Positions 25,689 through 35,991 are shown, counted from the first letter of the stretch. The stretch: DNA of 53,246 nt from Rivularia sp. T60_A2020_040 (GCA_015272215.1 JACYMD010000012.1:1-53246); one strand, 5' to 3'. Numbers and translations are program-made. The notes: generated by a model not told the origin, from the letters alone.

Positions 25689-26929
25689 TAATTTTCGCTC
25701 CCTACAAGTTCCGCTTCTGATTCGGAATAAACGGGGTAAACATCTACACCATCACCACCACGAGGGAATTTCTGACAAATCTTTTTATGTTCTGCTAAAG
25801 CTTCAGCCAATTGTTTACGAGTTAGGTCATTGACAAAGAAGCATTCACCGATTGGTTTAGGCATTGCAGCTCTTTGCTTACCATCTCTTGTCAGAGAAAT
25901 AGATTCTGTAGCTTCCCACAGCAAGTCTTCTTGCAATAAAGGATGATCGAGAGAAAGTCCAATCCGGCTCATTGTTCCTAAAATACGGTCTCGATCTGAC
26001 TCACTTATATAGCCCCTAATCCCAGCAATTGTTGCCGATAAAGCCATATCGATATTGACTGCATGACCGTGGAAAATCGGTACGCGGGGTGCCAATTCCA
26101 GAGTCGGACTCCAACTGTGACCGTAAGCTATAACTCTGTCTAGGTCTAACTCGTGGAGGTTGGGTACTTCATACTCCAACATTTTTTTGATGGCTTTATA
26201 AGTCACCACACGAGCAACTTCTTTGATTTCCTCTGTTGCATCAATGTTACCGAAGTGAGTACGAAGCAGTTCTTCTCCGTATTTATCGAGTAAATCAAAT
26301 ACTTCTTTATGACCGACTACGGCAATTTTGACCAATTCTGCCATGCCGTTGCGTACTTGAGGGGTAGGTAAGGTTCCCAAAAATGAAAAATCCAAAAATA
26401 CTTTGGATGAAGCATGGTAAGCACCTAAACGATTTTTCAGTTTTTTATGGTTTACCGCTACTTTGATGGCAACACTAGCGTCAATCAAACCAATCAATGT
26501 GGTAGGAATGCGAATATAGTTACTTTTACGACGGTAAGCAGAACAAGCAAAACCCGCAACATCTGTTACCAATCCACCACCAATTACCAAAACAGGCTCT
26601 TTACGAACTAGTTTGAAGTCAGCGAATGCATCGACAATCTTCTCGAAAGTTTGAATTGTTTTATTCGGTTCGGTGATAGTTACGGGAAAAACAGTTACGT
26701 CGATATCGTAATACTCGAAATACTGTTTCATTTTGTTGCCGTAGTGCTTGTAAACGTTAGAATCTACTACGGCTAAGCAGCGACCAAATTTTTGATAACA
26801 TTCTGCTAATTCTGCATTTTCCGTGTTAAAAACTCCATCTACATAGACGAGGCTATACTCAATCTTTTCATAAGCTTCGATATGAAAAGCGGATTCAGTA
26901 GCTTCTAACTTTGACTGAACGATACTCAT
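25688..26929 (-). CDS. mysA: MysA, demethyl-4-deoxygadusol synthase
   Basis: 413 residues from ATG 26929 ([18 protein letters not shown]), the start that matches known DDG synthases; the frame extends to 27034 but that part is not family-like. It is a sugar-phosphate cyclase (dehydroquinate-synthase fold). Landmarks are the NAD-site [34 protein letters not shown] and KNRLGAYHA, and metal-ligand regions GHSWSPTLE and [10 protein letters not shown]. It converts sedoheptulose 7-phosphate to demethyl-4-deoxygadusol. It is the first gene of the UV-sunscreen operon mysABCD, transcribed from the AT-rich region to its right. Confidence 0.96.
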   Translation of the reverse strand: MSIVQSKLEATESAFHIEAYEKIEYSLVYVDGVFNTENAELAECYQKFGRCLAVVDSNVYKHYGNKMKQYFEYYDIDVTVFPVTITEPNKTIQTFEKIVDAFADFKLVRKEPVLVIGGGLVTDVAGFACSAYRRKSNYIRIPTTLIGLIDASVAIKVAVNHKKLKNRLGAYHASSKVFLDFSFLGTLPTPQVRNGMAELVKIAVVGHKEVFDLLDKYGEELLRTHFGNIDATEEIKEVARVVTYKAIKKMLEYEVPNLHELDLDRVIAYGHSWSPTLELAPRVPIFHGHAVNIDMALSATIAGIRGYISESDRDRILGTMSRIGLSLDHPLLQEDLLWEATESISLTRDGKQRAAMPKPIGECFFVNDLTRKQLAEALAEHKKICQKFPRGGDGVDVYPVYSESEAELVGSEN

Positions 26930-27075
26930 GGTTGTTGACCTAATGGTGATAAAAAATTTTGACTTGTAAATGTGCGTTCTCTTATCTACCTGGAGCAGTA
27001 GATTGTGCAGAGATTTATTGCTTGCAATCGGCAATAGTCAATTACCTCTAATTAATTTAAATAAGAGGTTTATGC

Positions 27076-27105
27076 TTTATTTTAGTATATAAGTACTAAA
27101 ATAAA
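27076..27105. promoter_or_regulatory. Perfect 12-bp inverted repeat upstream of mysA
   Basis: TTTATTTTAGTA-TATAAG-TACTAAAATAAA, a perfect dyad with a six-base centre, about 150 bases upstream of the mysA ATG. It could be an operator for a dimeric regulator. There is no T run downstream of it in the mysA direction, which argues against a terminator. Regulation by UV or salt is only a guess. Confidence 0.6.
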
Positions 27106-27349
27106 TAGCTATCTCAAGTAAAGAAGCTTGGCTTCCACTTAGTTGAATAACCATTATTAATATCGGGCTTTACCATTCTTAAGTCGCCAAATACATCTGA
27201 AAACTGAATTTTACTAATGCCAAAAGACAAATTAACTCGTTTTTACTCAACTACAATATTCACAATTCTCAAAATTATAGTGGCGATCGCCTAATGCAAG
27301 CTCATTGCTATGACGATAGTTTAATTTATCCACCACTGAGACTAATTAT

Positions 27350-27508
27350 TTAATCCTCCGAAGTTTTCTCCCGCTTCAAATATCGGAAAATTTCTATCGT
27401 GGCAAAAAGTTCCTCTCGGCAGTCTCCAGGCTTATGCTTGAGATTGCAACCGAGATTTACATCTAAGGAAGGGTCTGATGAGTTGTTAATTATTGCAGAC
27501 TTGGACAT
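27350..27508 (-). CDS. Candidate small protein (52 residues)
   Basis: The ORF begins MSKSAIINNSSDPSLDVN and ends LKREKTSED. Composition is balanced and protein-like, unlike the surrounding AT-rich DNA. There are two cysteines (LGCNL and GDCRE) and a charged C-terminal helix (REELFATIEIFRYLKREK). AAAAGGA directly precedes the ATG and AAGG lies 9 bases further upstream. I do not recognise the family. It lies alone between petA and mysA on their strand. Confidence 0.5.
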   Translation of the reverse strand: MSKSAIINNSSDPSLDVNLGCNLKHKPGDCREELFATIEIFRYLKREKTSED

Positions 27509-28237
27509 TCCTTTTCAACCTTGAAGCTAGACATCAATAAAAGTTATCTTGAATGCTTGAACTAACCACTTTTGCAAAAAAATATAACTCCCATCAGAAG
27601 GTTCGATCGGATAATACCATCTGCTGGTTAAATAAGCATGATTCAGAAAAAAATACTTTGTTTTCTTGCAAATAAATTACTACAATCAATAACTAGCTCA
27701 TAACTGAAAACCTATAATTTTTACCCGCTTCGCATAACTGGGAGCAATGCTCGACATTCTGTATACTACCGCAATTCTTCGCAAAAATACCATACGCTAA
27801 AGTTGACCCCAAAAATAAAAAATTTCTCAAGATAGGTTGTTTGTTAATTTATGTTGTTAATTTTCACTTTATCAAAAATTGGATTAAATTTTTCAATTTT
27901 TTGTTGTAATCAGAAAATATTTTTGAATTACCGAGGCAAAATCAGTTTAATTAAACTATTACAACCCTCTTAAGTATAGATTATATAATACTTTAGACTG
28001 ATTTTTATGTGATTTTTTATATGTAGATAAATATACAAAATGATTTGTGATTAGACTATCGGGGTTTAATTAAACTTTAATTAAATAAATTGGGTGTTTA
28101 TAATTGTTGAAACAAAAGTAACTTATATAAGATTTTGGGTTATTTTTTTGATTTTGCTCATAATTATGGTATTGAAATGATTTTACTTGGTATTAACATA
28201 ATGTTTAGTTAACCAATATTTAATAAATTGTTTTGTC

Positions 28238-28267
28238 GAAAAAAAAGACAGGTGTTTAACCTGTCCT
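28238..28267 (-). terminator. Rho-independent terminator of petC-petA
   Basis: Read on the minus strand, GACAGGT-TAAAC-ACCTGTC is followed directly by TTTTTTTTCG. It lies about 45 bases after the petA stop. Confidence 0.9.
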
Positions 28268-28308
28268 AAACTTGTGTTCAAATTAGCAACTCAAATTGAC
28301 GAGTAGTA

Positions 28309-29307
28309 TTAAAAATTCATTTCAGCGGCTTGAACTTTCTCAACCTGTTTCTTCTTAAGAACAAGCATGATTTGAGCTAGCATTACCAGAGCGATAAATG
28401 CCATCAACCATCTAACTCTGCCAGCACTTTGCAGTACTATCTCTGTATCGTCTTGACCAAAACCACCCACATTGGGATTGTTGGTTAAAGCTTCACCAGC
28501 TTCTACTGTTTGTCCTTCAGAAACAATTAATTGTGGTCCTGCGGGAATAGTAGTAGTGACGGTTTCACCCGCTGGGGTTTGAATCTCTACAGCATATTTT
28601 ACGCCACCAAAATCATCTTCTTCTTGAGCAATTTTGGTAATTGTACCAGCAGCTTTAGTTACGAAAATGTTATTATTGCTATTTTCGCCGGTAGGGTAAA
28701 CTTGTCCGCGTCCTCTATTTCCACCAACGTGAACGGCGTATTTACCGAACTGGATATTTTTATCCGTTGCGGGGTTGGGTGAAAGAACTGGAAAAACAAT
28801 CTCTTGATACTGTTCACCAGGAAGCGGACCGACTAAAAGAATATTATCCTGTTCTTCGCTGTAAGGCTGGAAATAAACATCTCCGACTTCTTCTTTCAAT
28901 TCTTCGGAAATACGTTCCGGAGGAGCAATTTTAAAGCCTTCGGGTAACATCAGGACGGCTCCAACATTTAAGCCTACCTTAGAACCGTCAGCACCTACTT
29001 GTTGGACGCTGGTATCGTAAGGAATTTTAACAACCGCTTTAAATACGGTATCTGGTAGAACTGACTGAGGAACTTCTACTTCAGCAATCTTGGCAGCCAA
29101 ATGACAATTGGCACAGACAATCCTTCCTGTAGGTTCTCTAGGAGTTTCTGGATAGCTTGCTTGCGCCCAAAAAGGGTAAGCTGCTGCTGCTTGAGGAAGT
29201 GCTAAATCACTGGTGAAGAAAAATGTCACCGTGGCTATCGCCACCAGCAATGTTCTGGAAATCGCCTTAAATGCGCGATTTAACCTTGTGGTACAAGTAT
29301 TTCTCAT
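28309..29307 (-). CDS. petA: Apocytochrome f
   Basis: 332 residues. The signal peptide (hydrophobic [24 protein letters not shown]) is cleaved before YPFWAQ; the mature N-terminal Tyr is an axial haem ligand. The c-type haem site is [10 protein letters not shown]. The large and small lumenal domains are followed by a single C-terminal membrane helix ([18 protein letters not shown]) and a short stromal tail. It is the subunit of cytochrome b6f that passes electrons to plastocyanin or cytochrome c6. petC lies upstream by 167 bases, the standard cyanobacterial petCA operon. Confidence 0.98.
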   Translation of the reverse strand: MRNTCTTRLNRAFKAISRTLLVAIATVTFFFTSDLALPQAAAAYPFWAQASYPETPREPTGRIVCANCHLAAKIAEVEVPQSVLPDTVFKAVVKIPYDTSVQQVGADGSKVGLNVGAVLMLPEGFKIAPPERISEELKEEVGDVYFQPYSEEQDNILLVGPLPGEQYQEIVFPVLSPNPATDKNIQFGKYAVHVGGNRGRGQVYPTGENSNNNIFVTKAAGTITKIAQEEDDFGGVKYAVEIQTPAGETVTTTIPAGPQLIVSEGQTVEAGEALTNNPNVGGFGQDDTEIVLQSAGRVRWLMAFIALVMLAQIMLVLKKKQVEKVQAAEMNF

Positions 29308-29474
29308 CTCTATTAGGAATTCATGGGTAATTAGTCATCAGTTCTAGCTAAAGAAGAATGACCAGGTAAGTTAGATCGCAGCAAACAACGACTAGTTATC
29401 AAAAATAATCTTTATCAGTTTGTATTGCGTATCAAAGATAAATCAACGACTGATAATTGATAATTGATAACTGT

Positions 29475-30014
29475 TTAAGCCCACCAAGGTTCTTCGTCGG
29501 TGCGGAAGTCAGTTTCAGTCCAAGGAGTCAGCACCATTTTGTCGTCTTGTACTGCTACATGACTTAATGCTAAAGACAGTGGTGCTGGACCGCGCACTAC
29601 CTTACCAGTAGCATCATACTGGGAACCGTGACAGGGACACTTAAATTTATTTTCAGCAATGTTCCAAGGTACGACGCAACCCAAGTGAGTACAGATTGCG
29701 TTGATGCCATAATCTTGAACTGATTCCTTGCTGTCTACCACAATATAGGTAGGATCGCCCTTTAACCCCTGTACCAAAACGCGATCGCCAACATTATGTT
29801 TGTCTAAAAACTCAGAGACTACAACAGTATCACCTAGTTCGTTTTTGGCGGTAGTACCACCACCAGCACCACCACTCGAAGGAGGAATAAAATACTTGAT
29901 AACGGGATACAATACTCCCAGAGCGACTCCGGTAACAGTTCCGAAAGTCAGAAGATTCATGAATTGACGACGACCCATATCGGGTACATCAGTTGATTCA
30001 GAGAATTGAGCCAT
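29475..30014 (-). CDS. petC: Rieske iron-sulfur protein of cytochrome b6f
   Basis: 179 residues. The N-terminus carries a twin-arginine-like [12 protein letters not shown] followed by one membrane helix ([16 protein letters not shown]). A Gly-rich hinge (SSGGAGGGT) leads to the soluble domain with the 2Fe-2S ligands in CTHLGC and CPCHGSQYD. It oxidises plastoquinol at the lumenal side. It is the first gene of petC-petA and is divergent from the DUF3067 gene. The Tat-dependence of Rieske proteins fits the nearby tatC. Confidence 0.98.
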   Translation of the reverse strand: MAQFSESTDVPDMGRRQFMNLLTFGTVTGVALGVLYPVIKYFIPPSSGGAGGGTTAKNELGDTVVVSEFLDKHNVGDRVLVQGLKGDPTYIVVDSKESVQDYGINAICTHLGCVVPWNIAENKFKCPCHGSQYDATGKVVRGPAPLSLALSHVAVQDDKMVLTPWTETDFRTDEEPWWA

Positions 30015-30236
30015 AATCTACTTCAAGGTTGTTTTTGTTAATTTTTTTGACTTGAGTTCTGTAAATTGAGAAACTCTTGTCTAGTATGCCCATGCCCCAT
30101 ATAAATGTCAGATCATCTTTTTTGAGGATTTTCTTACATTCTGTTTTCTAGCATTACATTTCTTTATGTTTCTATCATACTGGAGTTACGGAACTTCACA
30201 TCATTACTAAATGTAAAATCTCCAAAAAGTAAAGCA

Positions 30237-30545
30237 ATGACAGGACAAGAACTACGTCAAATATTACTTGATAAGTGGGGACGTTCTTATGATGTCCAGT
30301 TGCGACGAACTATGGGCAAACTATTTCTACAGGTGATGTGGAAATATTTGGAACAAGCTTCGTTTCCCTTAACTGAAACTGAGTACCTAGAACATTTGGA
30401 TAGTATTGGCAGTTATCTTGATGGGATGGGTGGAAGCCAACAGGTACGAGAGTTTATTCAGGATACACGAGAACGTCCGCGACTTGGCAAAGCTGTGAGT
30501 GTGCCTTTGGATTTAGGCGAGCGCACTTCTGAATGGATATTATAA
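30237..30545 (+). CDS. DUF3067 protein
   Basis: 102 residues, soluble, with the family opening MTGQELRQILLDKWGRSYDVQLRR, then LQVMWKYLEQASFPLTETEYLEHL and the conserved end GKAVSVPLDLGERTSEWIL. DUF3067 proteins occur across cyanobacteria and in plants as plastid proteins, and often lie beside petC. A role in b6f biogenesis would be inference from this position. It is divergent from petC across 222 bases; the intervening DNA must hold both promoters. Confidence 0.88.
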   Translation: MTGQELRQILLDKWGRSYDVQLRRTMGKLFLQVMWKYLEQASFPLTETEYLEHLDSIGSYLDGMGGSQQVREFIQDTRERPRLGKAVSVPLDLGERTSEWIL

Positions 30546-30596
30546 CTTTTAAGTTCAAGCATCAGCTAGAGCATATTTTCTCAATAAATTGTCGTT

Positions 30597-30750
30597 ATTC
30601 TTTGGTAATTGGGAATAGGGAATTGGTAATAGGTAATTGGTAATTGTCAACTGTCAACTTTTACCACTTTTCTCAATAAATTGTCGTTATTCTTAGGTAA
30701 TTGGTAATTGGTAACTGTCAACTGTCAACTGTCAACTGTCAACTGTCCCC
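30597..30750. repeat. Mixed heptamer repeats between DUF3067 and tatC
   Basis: GGTAATTGG-type heptamers (30605-30648 and 30693-30712) and CTGTCAA heptamers (30649-30659 and 30713-30747). A 23-base segment containing TTCTCAATAAATTGTCGTTATTC occurs twice (30578-30601 and 30669-30692), so a unit has been duplicated. Confidence 0.85.
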
Positions 30751-30793
30751 ACACGAATTTCTACTTTTTCAAAATCTTCATAGGTAATTTGCA

Positions 30794-31579
30794 TTATTTA
30801 CCGATTAACTTAACTAACCCAATTCCACCAAAGTATAATCCTAAAACTGCTCCTGCTAAAAGACTTTGGGTTAGTGGATCTGTGGAAGGTGTGAGAACTG
30901 CTCCCAAAACTACCGCTCCCATAATTACCAAACGCCATCCTGAAAGCATCATTTTAGAAGAGACAATTCCTAAAGCACCAAGTAACAGTTGAATAACAGG
31001 AATTTGAAAGGCTAAACCAGTACTAAATAGTAATAATAAAACAAATTCAAAATATTTATCAATTGACCAACTTTGCTCGACTACATCCGCACCATAGGTG
31101 ATGAAAAAATTCAAAGCTGCGGGAATTAATGCGAAATAAGCAAATACTAATCCGGATAGAAACAGTACAGTAGAACCCATAAATACGGGTATGAGTAAAC
31201 GACGTTCTCGTCGAGTTAATCCCGGTAAAACAAATTGAGCGATTTGGTATAAAACAAATGGGCTAGCTAAAACTAAACCCGTATAACCCGCAATTTTAAT
31301 GGATACGAAAAAATATTCTCCAGGAGCGAGTTGAAGAAATTTTACTCCTTGGGCTGGTATTTCTAACAGTTGGACAATTTGTTTGACGAAAACAAAACAA
31401 GCTATCGCGCTTAGCACCACGACTATCAAGGAATAAAAAATCCGTTGTCGTAATTCTTCTAAATGATCGAACAGCGACATTTCAACTTCACCAGGTAATT
31501 CATCGAGAATATCTTGTGAAGTCGTTTCCAAGTCAATATCTGTTGTTGTAGTGGTTTCTGCTTTTGGAGAACTAGTCAT
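30794..31579 (-). CDS. tatC: Twin-arginine translocase subunit TatC
   Basis: 261 residues. A Thr/Ser-rich N-terminal tail precedes the conserved cytoplasmic motif [14 protein letters not shown]. Six hydrophobic helices follow, including [19 protein letters not shown], the [20 protein letters not shown] loop and the C-terminal pair ending [15 protein letters not shown]. TatC recognises RR signal peptides in the thylakoid or plasma membrane; the Rieske protein nearby is a known type of substrate. It ends close to heptamer repeats. Confidence 0.97.
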   Translation of the reverse strand: MTSSPKAETTTTTDIDLETTSQDILDELPGEVEMSLFDHLEELRQRIFYSLIVVVLSAIACFVFVKQIVQLLEIPAQGVKFLQLAPGEYFFVSIKIAGYTGLVLASPFVLYQIAQFVLPGLTRRERRLLIPVFMGSTVLFLSGLVFAYFALIPAALNFFITYGADVVEQSWSIDKYFEFVLLLLFSTGLAFQIPVIQLLLGALGIVSSKMMLSGWRLVIMGAVVLGAVLTPSTDPLTQSLLAGAVLGLYFGGIGLVKLIGK

Positions 31580-31616
31580 GTTAAAGAATTTTAGATTTTA
31601 GATACATTCGCTTTGC

Positions 31617-31982
31617 TCAGTACAAGCTTTGGAGTTTGGATTTTGACGACAGTGCATTGAGTGTCTGCCCCCATCGGCAACTGTCCGGAATTTTGGATTT
31701 GGCGAAAATTTCATAACTGTAAATTTTTGCTCCACGATACTGAATAAAAGTAGACTTTTTAATCAATTCTTCTCGACATTTTTCGGCAATAATTTTGCTC
31801 GAAGAGTAAAAACACTTGTTTAATGCAATAATTAAACTTTGGTTAACCTGTTTATTATGCTTGTTTTCATCAATAACCGCTTGAAGAACTTGCCAATTTT
31901 GTTTTGTTGAATCATAAGCTACATCCTGTATTAAATCCTGCCAAATAACTTTAAGTAGTACAAATAAAAAATCTTCATTCAT
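31617..31982 (-). CDS. Hypothetical protein, possibly a truncated gene
   Basis: 121 residues. The start is supported by AAGGTG five bases before the ATG. Residues 1-75 look like a compact helical domain (FLFVLLKVIWQDLIQDVAYD, then LIIALNKCFYSSSKIIAEKC). The end (KSKIPDSCRWGQTLNALSSKSKLQSLY) is low in family character and may be intergenic DNA read after a truncation. The first helices recall N-terminal domains of large cyanobacterial multidomain proteins, but I cannot name one. It lies 37 bases upstream of tatC on the same strand. Confidence 0.55.
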   Translation of the reverse strand: MNEDFLFVLLKVIWQDLIQDVAYDSTKQNWQVLQAVIDENKHNKQVNQSLIIALNKCFYSSSKIIAEKCREELIKKSTFIQYRGAKIYSYEIFAKSKIPDSCRWGQTLNALSSKSKLQSLY

Positions 31983-32207
31983 AGAAACACCTTATATTTG
32001 ACATAAACTTAATCAATAACTTTATTTATACTATGTGCATCGAGTTATCTCAGTAATGCTACGCACAAAATGAGGAAATAAGTACTGATTAAATTGATTG
32101 ATAAGGTTTTAATTATACTGAATTTCGATATTAATCAAATGTGATTACCCCGTTACTTGAAGTATCTGGTAAGCAAAATAGGATAAAACTAATCCCACAT
32201 CACAATC

Positions 32208-32271
32208 AGAAGTCGGGTTTTTAGCTTAAATGTCTGTGAGAAAAGACAATCATCGTAAAAACCCGACTTCT
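32208..32271. repeat. 65-bp inverted-repeat element, copy 4
   Basis: AGAAGTCGGGTTTTT (32208-32222) and AAAAACCCGACTTCT (32257-32271), a perfect 15-bp inverted pair 64 bases end to end. Just downstream of the transglycosylase stop, it can serve as its terminator. Confidence 0.9.
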
Positions 32272-32295
32272 TACCCCCTAAAACCTTTAACCGAA

Positions 32296-34515
32296 CTAAT
32301 TGCTATTTACTGCTGGTTTCTCGGTTTCTTGCCCAGCAACCTGGGGTTGTTTTGCAGAATATTGAGCGACTAACTGAGATATCTGGGGGTTGTAAATTCG
32401 CAGATAATTCCAGTAATTTCCCAATACTTGACGAACATAATCTTTAGTTTCGGGAAAAGGAATCGCTTCAACAAACTCATCCGGATCATCTTTTGGTAAA
32501 GTTGTCAACCACTTAGAAACATTTCCCGGACCTGCATTGTAACTGGCGATCGCCAACAATGAGTTATCTTGGTATTGCTTGTGAGTACTGTCTAAATACC
32601 ATGTACCGTACATAATATTGTCGTTGGGGTCTGTTATATCAGTGGTAGCATAATCTACATTAATTTGTGGTGCAATCCATTTTGCTGTACTCGGCAGTAC
32701 CTGCATCAAACCAGTAGCATCAGCCACAGATTTAATTTTTTCTTGAAATCTCGACTCCTGACGTATCAGTGCAACTACCAAGAAAGGATTAAGTTGACGT
32801 TCTTTAGACCACTTGTTAATTAAATCAAAATAAGGAAATGGATAACGAGCCTGCCAATACATATTTGTTCGGCTCAATTCCTGATATTGTGCTTTTTCTT
32901 CAGGCTTTTCCCTATCTTCTAATTTGCTTACCGTAGAAATTCCCCCGACGTAATTTCCCCTTGCCAATTGCATCAAACCTTCAGTAAACTGTTCGGCGAC
33001 AGTTGGCTGTTGCTTATTCTGGAATTCAGTTTCCCATTGCAGCCAAGCGTCTCGCTCTTGTCCTAATAAATACAACTCTTTAAAAGTATCGGTACCTGCG
33101 GGTGGTAAAGGAGGTATCCGCTCTACCATTTCCGGACTCATGTCACGCAGGGTATTAAAATTACCAACGTCTAAGCCTAAAGTTGCTGCGGAACGCCATG
33201 AGTAATAAGAGTAAGGAAAATTACTCAGTACATACTCGTAAGTTTGTTTGGCTTCAGCTTCTTTACCAAGTTTTGTAGCCCATTTACCAGCCCAAAAACC
33301 GGCTCTAGGAGCCAAAATACTAGTAGGATTTTGCAGTGGAATCGGTTGAGCCCATTCCCATGCAGCTTGATAATCTTTAGCTTTAGCTTTTTCTTGGGCG
33401 ACTTTCCAGCGGTATTCTGCGGCTTCTTCGCTTTTGGCAAACTGAGTAATTAGTAGCTTTAAAGCTTCCCTAGCACCGGAATCATTATTTTGGGATTGCA
33501 GGATTTTAGATTTACGAATTAATGCTTCCCCTGCTTGCTCTGGGAATTTAGCAATAATTTGGTCAAGAAAAGGTAAACTTTCGCTACCTGTTCTCGTTAA
33601 ATCTGCCAAACCTAACAAAGCTTTTCCTGTTTCCGGTTGTTCGGGAAATTTGTTAAGCATTTGTTGATAAACAATTTGAGCCTTTTCTCTTTCCCCACCA
33701 ATTTGTAATCCTCTACCATGACGGTAAAAATTTGCAGCAGTAGGAGTTGCTTTTGCATAAGCTGCGGCTGCTTTACCGAATTGCTTATTTTCCCAATAGG
33801 CATTCCCAATTACTTGCCAATCCTCTGGTTTAAGGGTTGGTTCTTTAACTAGGGCATCTAACACCGGAACAATTCCCGGTTGTTCAAAAGCTTGTTTGGC
33901 AAGAATTAATTGTAATTCTGGCTGATTGGGATTATTTTGCAAACGTCCTTTAATAATTTCCCAAGTCAACGGGTTAGAAGGAAATAAGGCGATCGCTTTA
34001 TTTTGATATTCTTCGACTCCAATTAAATACAAAGCCTTAGCAGCAACTGGATCTTGAGAATAATCTCTAATAACAGCTTGCCTTTGATCGGAAGCTTTAC
34101 CATTTTCACCTAAAATGTCATATGCACGAGCTTGTTGTAATAAAACATAGGGTGCAAGAGCTTTATAATCTTTTTCGAGACCATCAAGCAACTTCAGAGC
34201 CTCCGTTGCTTTGTCTTTTTGTAATAAATCATCAGCCAAAAGATAGCGAGCGCGATATTGTTCAACAGAGGCTGAACTTTTGGCAATTTCAGCCAATTTA
34301 GTCGCACGCTCTTCGGGAGATTGATTTACCAAAGGTAAAACAACAGATTTGGCTATATTCGCCTCAGATATCGGCTCAGACTGATCATTACCATTAAATA
34401 ACTGCCCCAAATTTTTGCCAATTTGGGGGGCTGAAACCATAGCTCCAACCAGGAAGGCACAGATTCCCGCACCAGCAATCAGAGAAATTTGTTTTTTCTG
34501 TAGCTTCTTCAGCAT
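32296..34515 (-). CDS. Soluble lytic murein transglycosylase (Slt70-like)
   Basis: 739 residues. An N-terminal membrane anchor or signal (ISLIAGAGICAFLVGAMVSA) precedes a long superhelical region of TPR-like helices (residues about 60-560) and a C-terminal lysozyme-like SLT domain. The catalytic Glu is in VALIRQESRF, followed by ATGLMQVLPSTAKWIA and NIMYGTWYLD...SYNAGPGNV. It cleaves peptidoglycan glycan chains to 1,6-anhydromuropeptides in the periplasm. In filamentous cyanobacteria such enzymes may also act at septa. It is monocistronic between repeat elements. Confidence 0.93.
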   Translation of the reverse strand: MLKKLQKKQISLIAGAGICAFLVGAMVSAPQIGKNLGQLFNGNDQSEPISEANIAKSVVLPLVNQSPEERATKLAEIAKSSASVEQYRARYLLADDLLQKDKATEALKLLDGLEKDYKALAPYVLLQQARAYDILGENGKASDQRQAVIRDYSQDPVAAKALYLIGVEEYQNKAIALFPSNPLTWEIIKGRLQNNPNQPELQLILAKQAFEQPGIVPVLDALVKEPTLKPEDWQVIGNAYWENKQFGKAAAAYAKATPTAANFYRHGRGLQIGGEREKAQIVYQQMLNKFPEQPETGKALLGLADLTRTGSESLPFLDQIIAKFPEQAGEALIRKSKILQSQNNDSGAREALKLLITQFAKSEEAAEYRWKVAQEKAKAKDYQAAWEWAQPIPLQNPTSILAPRAGFWAGKWATKLGKEAEAKQTYEYVLSNFPYSYYSWRSAATLGLDVGNFNTLRDMSPEMVERIPPLPPAGTDTFKELYLLGQERDAWLQWETEFQNKQQPTVAEQFTEGLMQLARGNYVGGISTVSKLEDREKPEEKAQYQELSRTNMYWQARYPFPYFDLINKWSKERQLNPFLVVALIRQESRFQEKIKSVADATGLMQVLPSTAKWIAPQINVDYATTDITDPNDNIMYGTWYLDSTHKQYQDNSLLAIASYNAGPGNVSKWLTTLPKDDPDEFVEAIPFPETKDYVRQVLGNYWNYLRIYNPQISQLVAQYSAKQPQVAGQETEKPAVNSN

Positions 34516-34615
34516 TGATACCCGCTGAGAATTTCACAAGAATATTTTGCACTTTAACATCACTAGCGGGTAAATGAACCGATCTGAGTGAGCAATTTTG
34601 ATTTTTTTTGACAAA

Positions 34616-34683
34616 ATTGGTAATTGGTAATGGGTAATGGGTAATTAAATCCGTGAAATCCGTGAAATCATCAATTAATCCGT
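34616..34683. repeat. GGTAATGGGTAAT heptamers and AATCCGTGA direct repeats
   Basis: Heptamers TTGGTAA / TGGGTAA (34616-34645) are followed by copies of AAATCCGTG at 34647-34683, matching the reverse complement of the CACGGATTT repeats at 7024-7117. The last codons of the FAD hydroxylase gene lie within this array. Confidence 0.8.
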
Positions 34684-35933
34684 GATAATTTCGGGATTCT
34701 ACCTTTTAAGCCAATCATTAACTTCAGGTTAAATATTCTGATCAAAGGTACGCGCTGCATTATCCATAAACCAAAGCGTCTGGCGATGACTACGGGTAAG
34801 AACTGATTGGAAAATACTCTATCTAACAAATCTGTAAAGGCTAAAATCGCTACATTCTCTCGTTTACGCCAACGTTCGTACTTTTTGAGTATTTTAATGT
34901 CTCCAATATCTTTACCCGTAGAATGGGCTTCTTGAATTACCTCCGCTAAGGCTGCTGCATCGCGGATTCCTAAGTTTAAACCTTGTCCACCTACGGGATG
35001 ACATTTGTGTGCTGCATCGCCGATTAAGGCAAGTCGATGCAAAGTATAGCGATCGCTTTGCATTAACTGTACTTGAAAAACGAAGCGCGAGCCGAGTAAT
35101 TCCAATTTACCCAAATGCTCGCCAAAACGCTGTTGCAATTCCGCCAAAAATTGCTCGTCATCGAGTTCACACAAGGCTTTTGCTTCTGCGTGGGGTGCTG
35201 TCCACACAATCCGACAACGGTTTCCCGGTAGCGGTAATATCGCAAATGGTCCGCTGGATTGAAATTTTTCGTAAGCTGTATGATTGTGGGGTTTTTCTGG
35301 CTTGACAAATGCTACAATACAAGATTGCCAATATTTCCAACCTCTGGTTTTAATTCCCGCAGCTTCACGAATGCGGGAATTTCCACCGTCAGCAGCTACT
35401 ACTAAATGGCTACGAATCGTGCAAATTTCTCCTGCGACTTTAACTTCTACCGTCGCTACTTTTTCCAGGTACTCTGTATTTATTACAGAAGCTGGACATA
35501 AATAAGTGATATTCGGACAGGCTTTGACAAATTCTTGCAAGGGATACAACAGTGCTTGATGTTCGGCTACATAACCTAAATCTTGACTACCGATATCCGA
35601 AGTATTAAATTCTACTACACGCGGATAATCGGCATCAGAAAGACGCACACGGTTGTAAGTTTCGATTTGGGGTAATATCTTGTCCCAAATGCCAATTCCT
35701 TGATAAATCAACGCCGACAGCATATGTATTGCATAGGCTTGTCCCTTGGCTACCGATGCAGATTGGGCTTTTGCCTCGATTAAAAGTATTTTTAGCCCCG
35801 AATTATTTAAGGCAGCGGCTAGAGTTAAGCCGATAATTCCGCCACCGACAATTACCAAATCGTAATCATACCCTCGTTTTTCGGCAAGGGATTGGGAAGG
35901 TGAAATAGTTGTAGGAAGCTGCGCTTGCGCCAT
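34671..35933 (-). CDS. UbiH/COQ6-type FAD-dependent hydroxylase
   Basis: 420 residues. The Rossmann start VIVGGGIIGLTLAAALNNSGL binds FAD, ADGGNSRIREAAGI is the DG motif, and IGDAAHKCHPVGGQGLNLGIRDAAAL is the GD motif of the UbiH/VisC group. The substrate in cyanobacteria is not certain. Homologues have been linked to quinone or tocopherol metabolism, so a polyprenylated ring hydroxylation is likely. The C-terminal residues RIN fall in a repeat array. A purine-rich repeat tract lies upstream. Confidence 0.88.
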   Translation of the reverse strand: MAQAQLPTTISPSQSLAEKRGYDYDLVIVGGGIIGLTLAAALNNSGLKILLIEAKAQSASVAKGQAYAIHMLSALIYQGIGIWDKILPQIETYNRVRLSDADYPRVVEFNTSDIGSQDLGYVAEHQALLYPLQEFVKACPNITYLCPASVINTEYLEKVATVEVKVAGEICTIRSHLVVAADGGNSRIREAAGIKTRGWKYWQSCIVAFVKPEKPHNHTAYEKFQSSGPFAILPLPGNRCRIVWTAPHAEAKALCELDDEQFLAELQQRFGEHLGKLELLGSRFVFQVQLMQSDRYTLHRLALIGDAAHKCHPVGGQGLNLGIRDAAALAEVIQEAHSTGKDIGDIKILKKYERWRKRENVAILAFTDLLDRVFSNQFLPVVIARRFGLWIMQRVPLIRIFNLKLMIGLKGRIPKLSRIN

Positions 35934-35991
35934 TGTTAAGATTAATCACAGCATTTTCATATATTGTGACGTATTTTGAAGGATTTAGGCA

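Larger units (their letters stand above)
27035..28308. other. AT-rich intergenic region between mysA and petA
   Basis: About 1.27 kb. It contains the inverted repeat at 27076-27105, a 52-codon minus-strand ORF at 27350-27508 and the petA terminator at 28238-28267. The mysA promoter should lie near the left end. The rest (27540-28230) is very AT-rich, with no recognisable feature. Confidence 0.6.
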
